Assembly: GCF_001612555.1 (NCBI RefSeq)
Contig: NZ_CP015110.1
Location: 992,001-1,056,000 of the forward strand
Direction: 5' to 3'
Source: Acinetobacter sp. TGL-Y2
GTDB lineage: Bacteria > Pseudomonadota > Gammaproteobacteria > Pseudomonadales > Moraxellaceae
Length of the DNA stretch: 64,000 nt
Shown here: piece after piece, positions 62,553 to 64,000 of the stretch
How positions within the stretch are numbered: the stretch's first letter is position 1
Layout: every line of letters starts with the position of its first letter
The notes under the pieces: model-generated
What the model saw: the letters and a program-made list of their open reading frames with translations, nothing else
The model's database searches: none
Told to the model about the DNA's origin: nothing
Position numbers and translations under genes: made by a program

Positions 62553-63423
62553 AATGCAAGGTGCACGACAGCATCTAAGCAACAGATTTACACGATTACA
62601 AAGTCAATTGAAAGTCTTTAGACCTTATAACCTCGGTGGGTATGCGATTAATGGTTTAACCCCCAAAAAAGGCTATAGTGTGCAGAAGAATCTCGCCTAC
62701 GGGATCAAACCGCGCCAACGTTTAGATCTGTATGTCTCCAATCAAGAAGGCACTAAGGGTTTGATCTTATTTGTACATGGCGGTGCTTGGAGTCGTGGTG
62801 ACAAAGATACCTATGTGTTTGTCGGTGAAGCCTTTAGCCGCTATGGTTATGATGTGGCTGTACTGAATTATCATTTGGCACCTGAGTTTATCTTTCCGCG
62901 CTATGTCGATGACTTGGCTGAAGCACTGGATTTCTTGGAACAACACCAAGCAAAACTGGGTATCTCTACAGATAAAATTGCACTTATGGGGCATTCAGCA
63001 GGGGCATTTAATATCGCTTCTCTGATTTATCATCCAAGTGTGTACCAGTTAAAGCTGAAACAAAATATTAGAACAATAATAGGGATTTCTGGTCCTTATC
63101 ACTTTGATTATAAAGATGATCCTTTGGCACAACATGCATTTGATCAATTGATTCCCTATGATCAGGTCATGCCTTATTATTTTGTTGAAAAAAATCATAT
63201 CCAGCATTATTTACTGATTGCTGAAAATGACCAAATTGTAAAACACAGCAATAGCTTAGATTTATGCGCGCAGTTGCATTCGCAGGGCAATCATTGTGAA
63301 GTGATCAATATTCCAAACACTGGACATATTACGATTATGGGCAGTGTATCGAGCTTATTTAGTCGTTTTTATGAAACACGCCAACAGATTTTAAATGCTT
63401 TAGAGCGCTCAATGCAGGATTAG
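62533..63423 (+). CDS. Alpha/beta-hydrolase, carboxylesterase type
   Basis: Esterase of about 296 residues with the oxyanion motif LFVHGGAWSRGDKDTY, nucleophile elbow MGHSAGAFNIASL (Ser), acid in IAENDQIVKH and catalytic His in NTGHITIMG. It is of the HSL/BD-FAE-like group acting on small esters or amides; substrate unknown. The start is uncertain: ATG 62533 overlaps the lipoprotein gene by 20 bp, ATG 62554 lies just after it, and TTG 62509 is also in frame. Confidence 0.82.
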   Translation: MPQFSNKMQGARQHLSNRFTRLQSQLKVFRPYNLGGYAINGLTPKKGYSVQKNLAYGIKPRQRLDLYVSNQEGTKGLILFVHGGAWSRGDKDTYVFVGEAFSRYGYDVAVLNYHLAPEFIFPRYVDDLAEALDFLEQHQAKLGISTDKIALMGHSAGAFNIASLIYHPSVYQLKLKQNIRTIIGISGPYHFDYKDDPLAQHAFDQLIPYDQVMPYYFVEKNHIQHYLLIAENDQIVKHSNSLDLCAQLHSQGNHCEVINIPNTGHITIMGSVSSLFSRFYETRQQILNALERSMQD

Positions 63424-63472
63424 AAATATTTGTTTACGACAACAAATATCCTGCAAGACTGTCAATCAATTC

Positions 63473-64000
63473 TTAATCTGGCATAGGTGTGTTGTGAATC
63501 ACATGTTGAATCATGGCATGCGCAATACTGCCTGCAAAAGGAATTTCAGGCAGCGCATCAAATTTAAAGAATTGGGCATCGCTGATTTCATCCTGTTGAA
63601 GCACAATATCACCTGAAGCGTACTCGGCTTTAAAGGCGATCATCAGATTGCTCGGGAAGGGCCACGGTTGACTGGCCAAATATTGAATATTGGTCAGATT
63701 TAAACCAATTTCTTCCATGGTCTCGCGCTCAACTGCTTGTTCCAGCGTTTCACCCACTTCGACAAAACCTGCAATCAGACCGTACATTTTAGATTGATTC
63801 TTTGCATTCTTGGCGAGTAGGATCTCATCCTTGCCACGTGTAATTATGGTGATGACGCAAGGCTGAACACGTGGGTATTGATGATAATTACATGCTGGAC
63901 AAATCATCGCATATTGGGATGCATGTGCCTCTGTTTCTGTACCGCAGTGACTGCAGAACTTATGATTACGGCGCCATTCTAAGAGCTGAACCGCGCGACT
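63473..64000 (-). CDS. nudC: NAD(+)/NADH pyrophosphatase NudC (cut by window edge)
   Basis: C-terminal 175 residues of a Nudix enzyme that hydrolyses NAD(H) and can remove the NAD cap from RNA. The frame is open to the window end. It has a zinc ribbon (FCSHCGTETE, then MICPACNYHQYPRVQP), the Nudix box GFVEVGETLEQAVERETMEE with the following IG, and the SQPWPFPSNLMIAF segment diagnostic of NudC (SQPWPFPxS). Confidence 0.95.
   Translation of the reverse strand, partial: SRAVQLLEWRRNHKFCSHCGTETEAHASQYAMICPACNYHQYPRVQPCVITIITRGKDEILLAKNAKNQSKMYGLIAGFVEVGETLEQAVERETMEEIGLNLTNIQYLASQPWPFPSNLMIAFKAEYASGDIVLQQDEISDAQFFKFDALPEIPFAGSIAHAMIQHVIHNTPMPD

Overview
The window comes from a gamma-proteobacterium, most likely an Acinetobacter. 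The base composition is AT-rich, and the gene set and orders fit that genus: sucB-lpd-sucC-sucD, mrdA-rsmD, an AdeT-type solute-binding protein, a CraA/MdfA-like MFS exporter, a META/DUF4377 lipoprotein and a BapA-type giant adhesin. I cannot name the species.

Layout. 1-4.8 kb: end of the 2-oxoglutarate dehydrogenase/succinyl-CoA synthetase operon. 4.85-16.95 kb: an AT-rich leader with a perfect CRP-type palindrome next to a TATAAT box, then one 11.6-kb gene for a BapA/LapF-type surface adhesin. The adhesin has a Ser-Asp repeat stalk, 26 near-identical 97/99-residue repeats and a type I secretion C-terminus. 17.0-18.6 kb: a glycosyltransferase resembling GtfA/SdgA/SdgB, the enzymes that glycosylate Ser-rich and Ser-Asp repeats of Gram-positive adhesins. 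18.6-19.7 kb: a gene-free stretch with a decayed IS-like remnant. 19.7-31.2 kb: housekeeping genes (rsmD, mrdA, DUF445, adk, nth, an orphan rsxB, gdhA, ygiD, rlmH). 31.3-33 kb: an M28 peptidase pseudogene and a VOC protein. 33-36.3 kb: lon and 5-formyl-THF cyclo-ligase. 36.4-39.4 kb: a MerR regulator divergent from a copper/silver P-type ATPase. 39.7-42.8 kb: the AdeT-like protein and the MFS exporter. 43.3-46 kb: a folate-independent methionine synthase pair (MesX/MesD) plus a flavin reductase. 46-48.1 kb: an intact 3-hydroxybutyrate dehydrogenase between a GntP permease fragment and a decayed 3-hydroxyacyl-CoA dehydrogenase. 48.1-51.4 kb: 6S RNA, zapA, a coiled-coil protein, a UPF0149 protein and pepP. 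51.9-56 kb: a two-component system divergent from a HbpS/GlcG protein and a hydroxyisourate hydrolase gene split by an IS630-type element. 56.4-58.9 kb: ubiH-ubiI. 59-64 kb: an acidic SutA-like protein, rsmI, a short LpoA-like protein, yraN, a DolP-like lipoprotein, an esterase and the start of nudC.

The most interesting unit is the adhesin/glycosyltransferase pair. A Ser-Asp repeat protein followed directly by an SdgB/GtfA-class transferase suggests a Gram-negative counterpart of Sdr-protein glycosylation. Second is the 51.9-56 kb module. Its gene set (response regulator, sensor kinase, periplasmic hydroxyisourate hydrolase) and a CATTAC-N6-GTAATC palindrome recall the E. coli HprRS-HiuH system, here broken by an insertion sequence.
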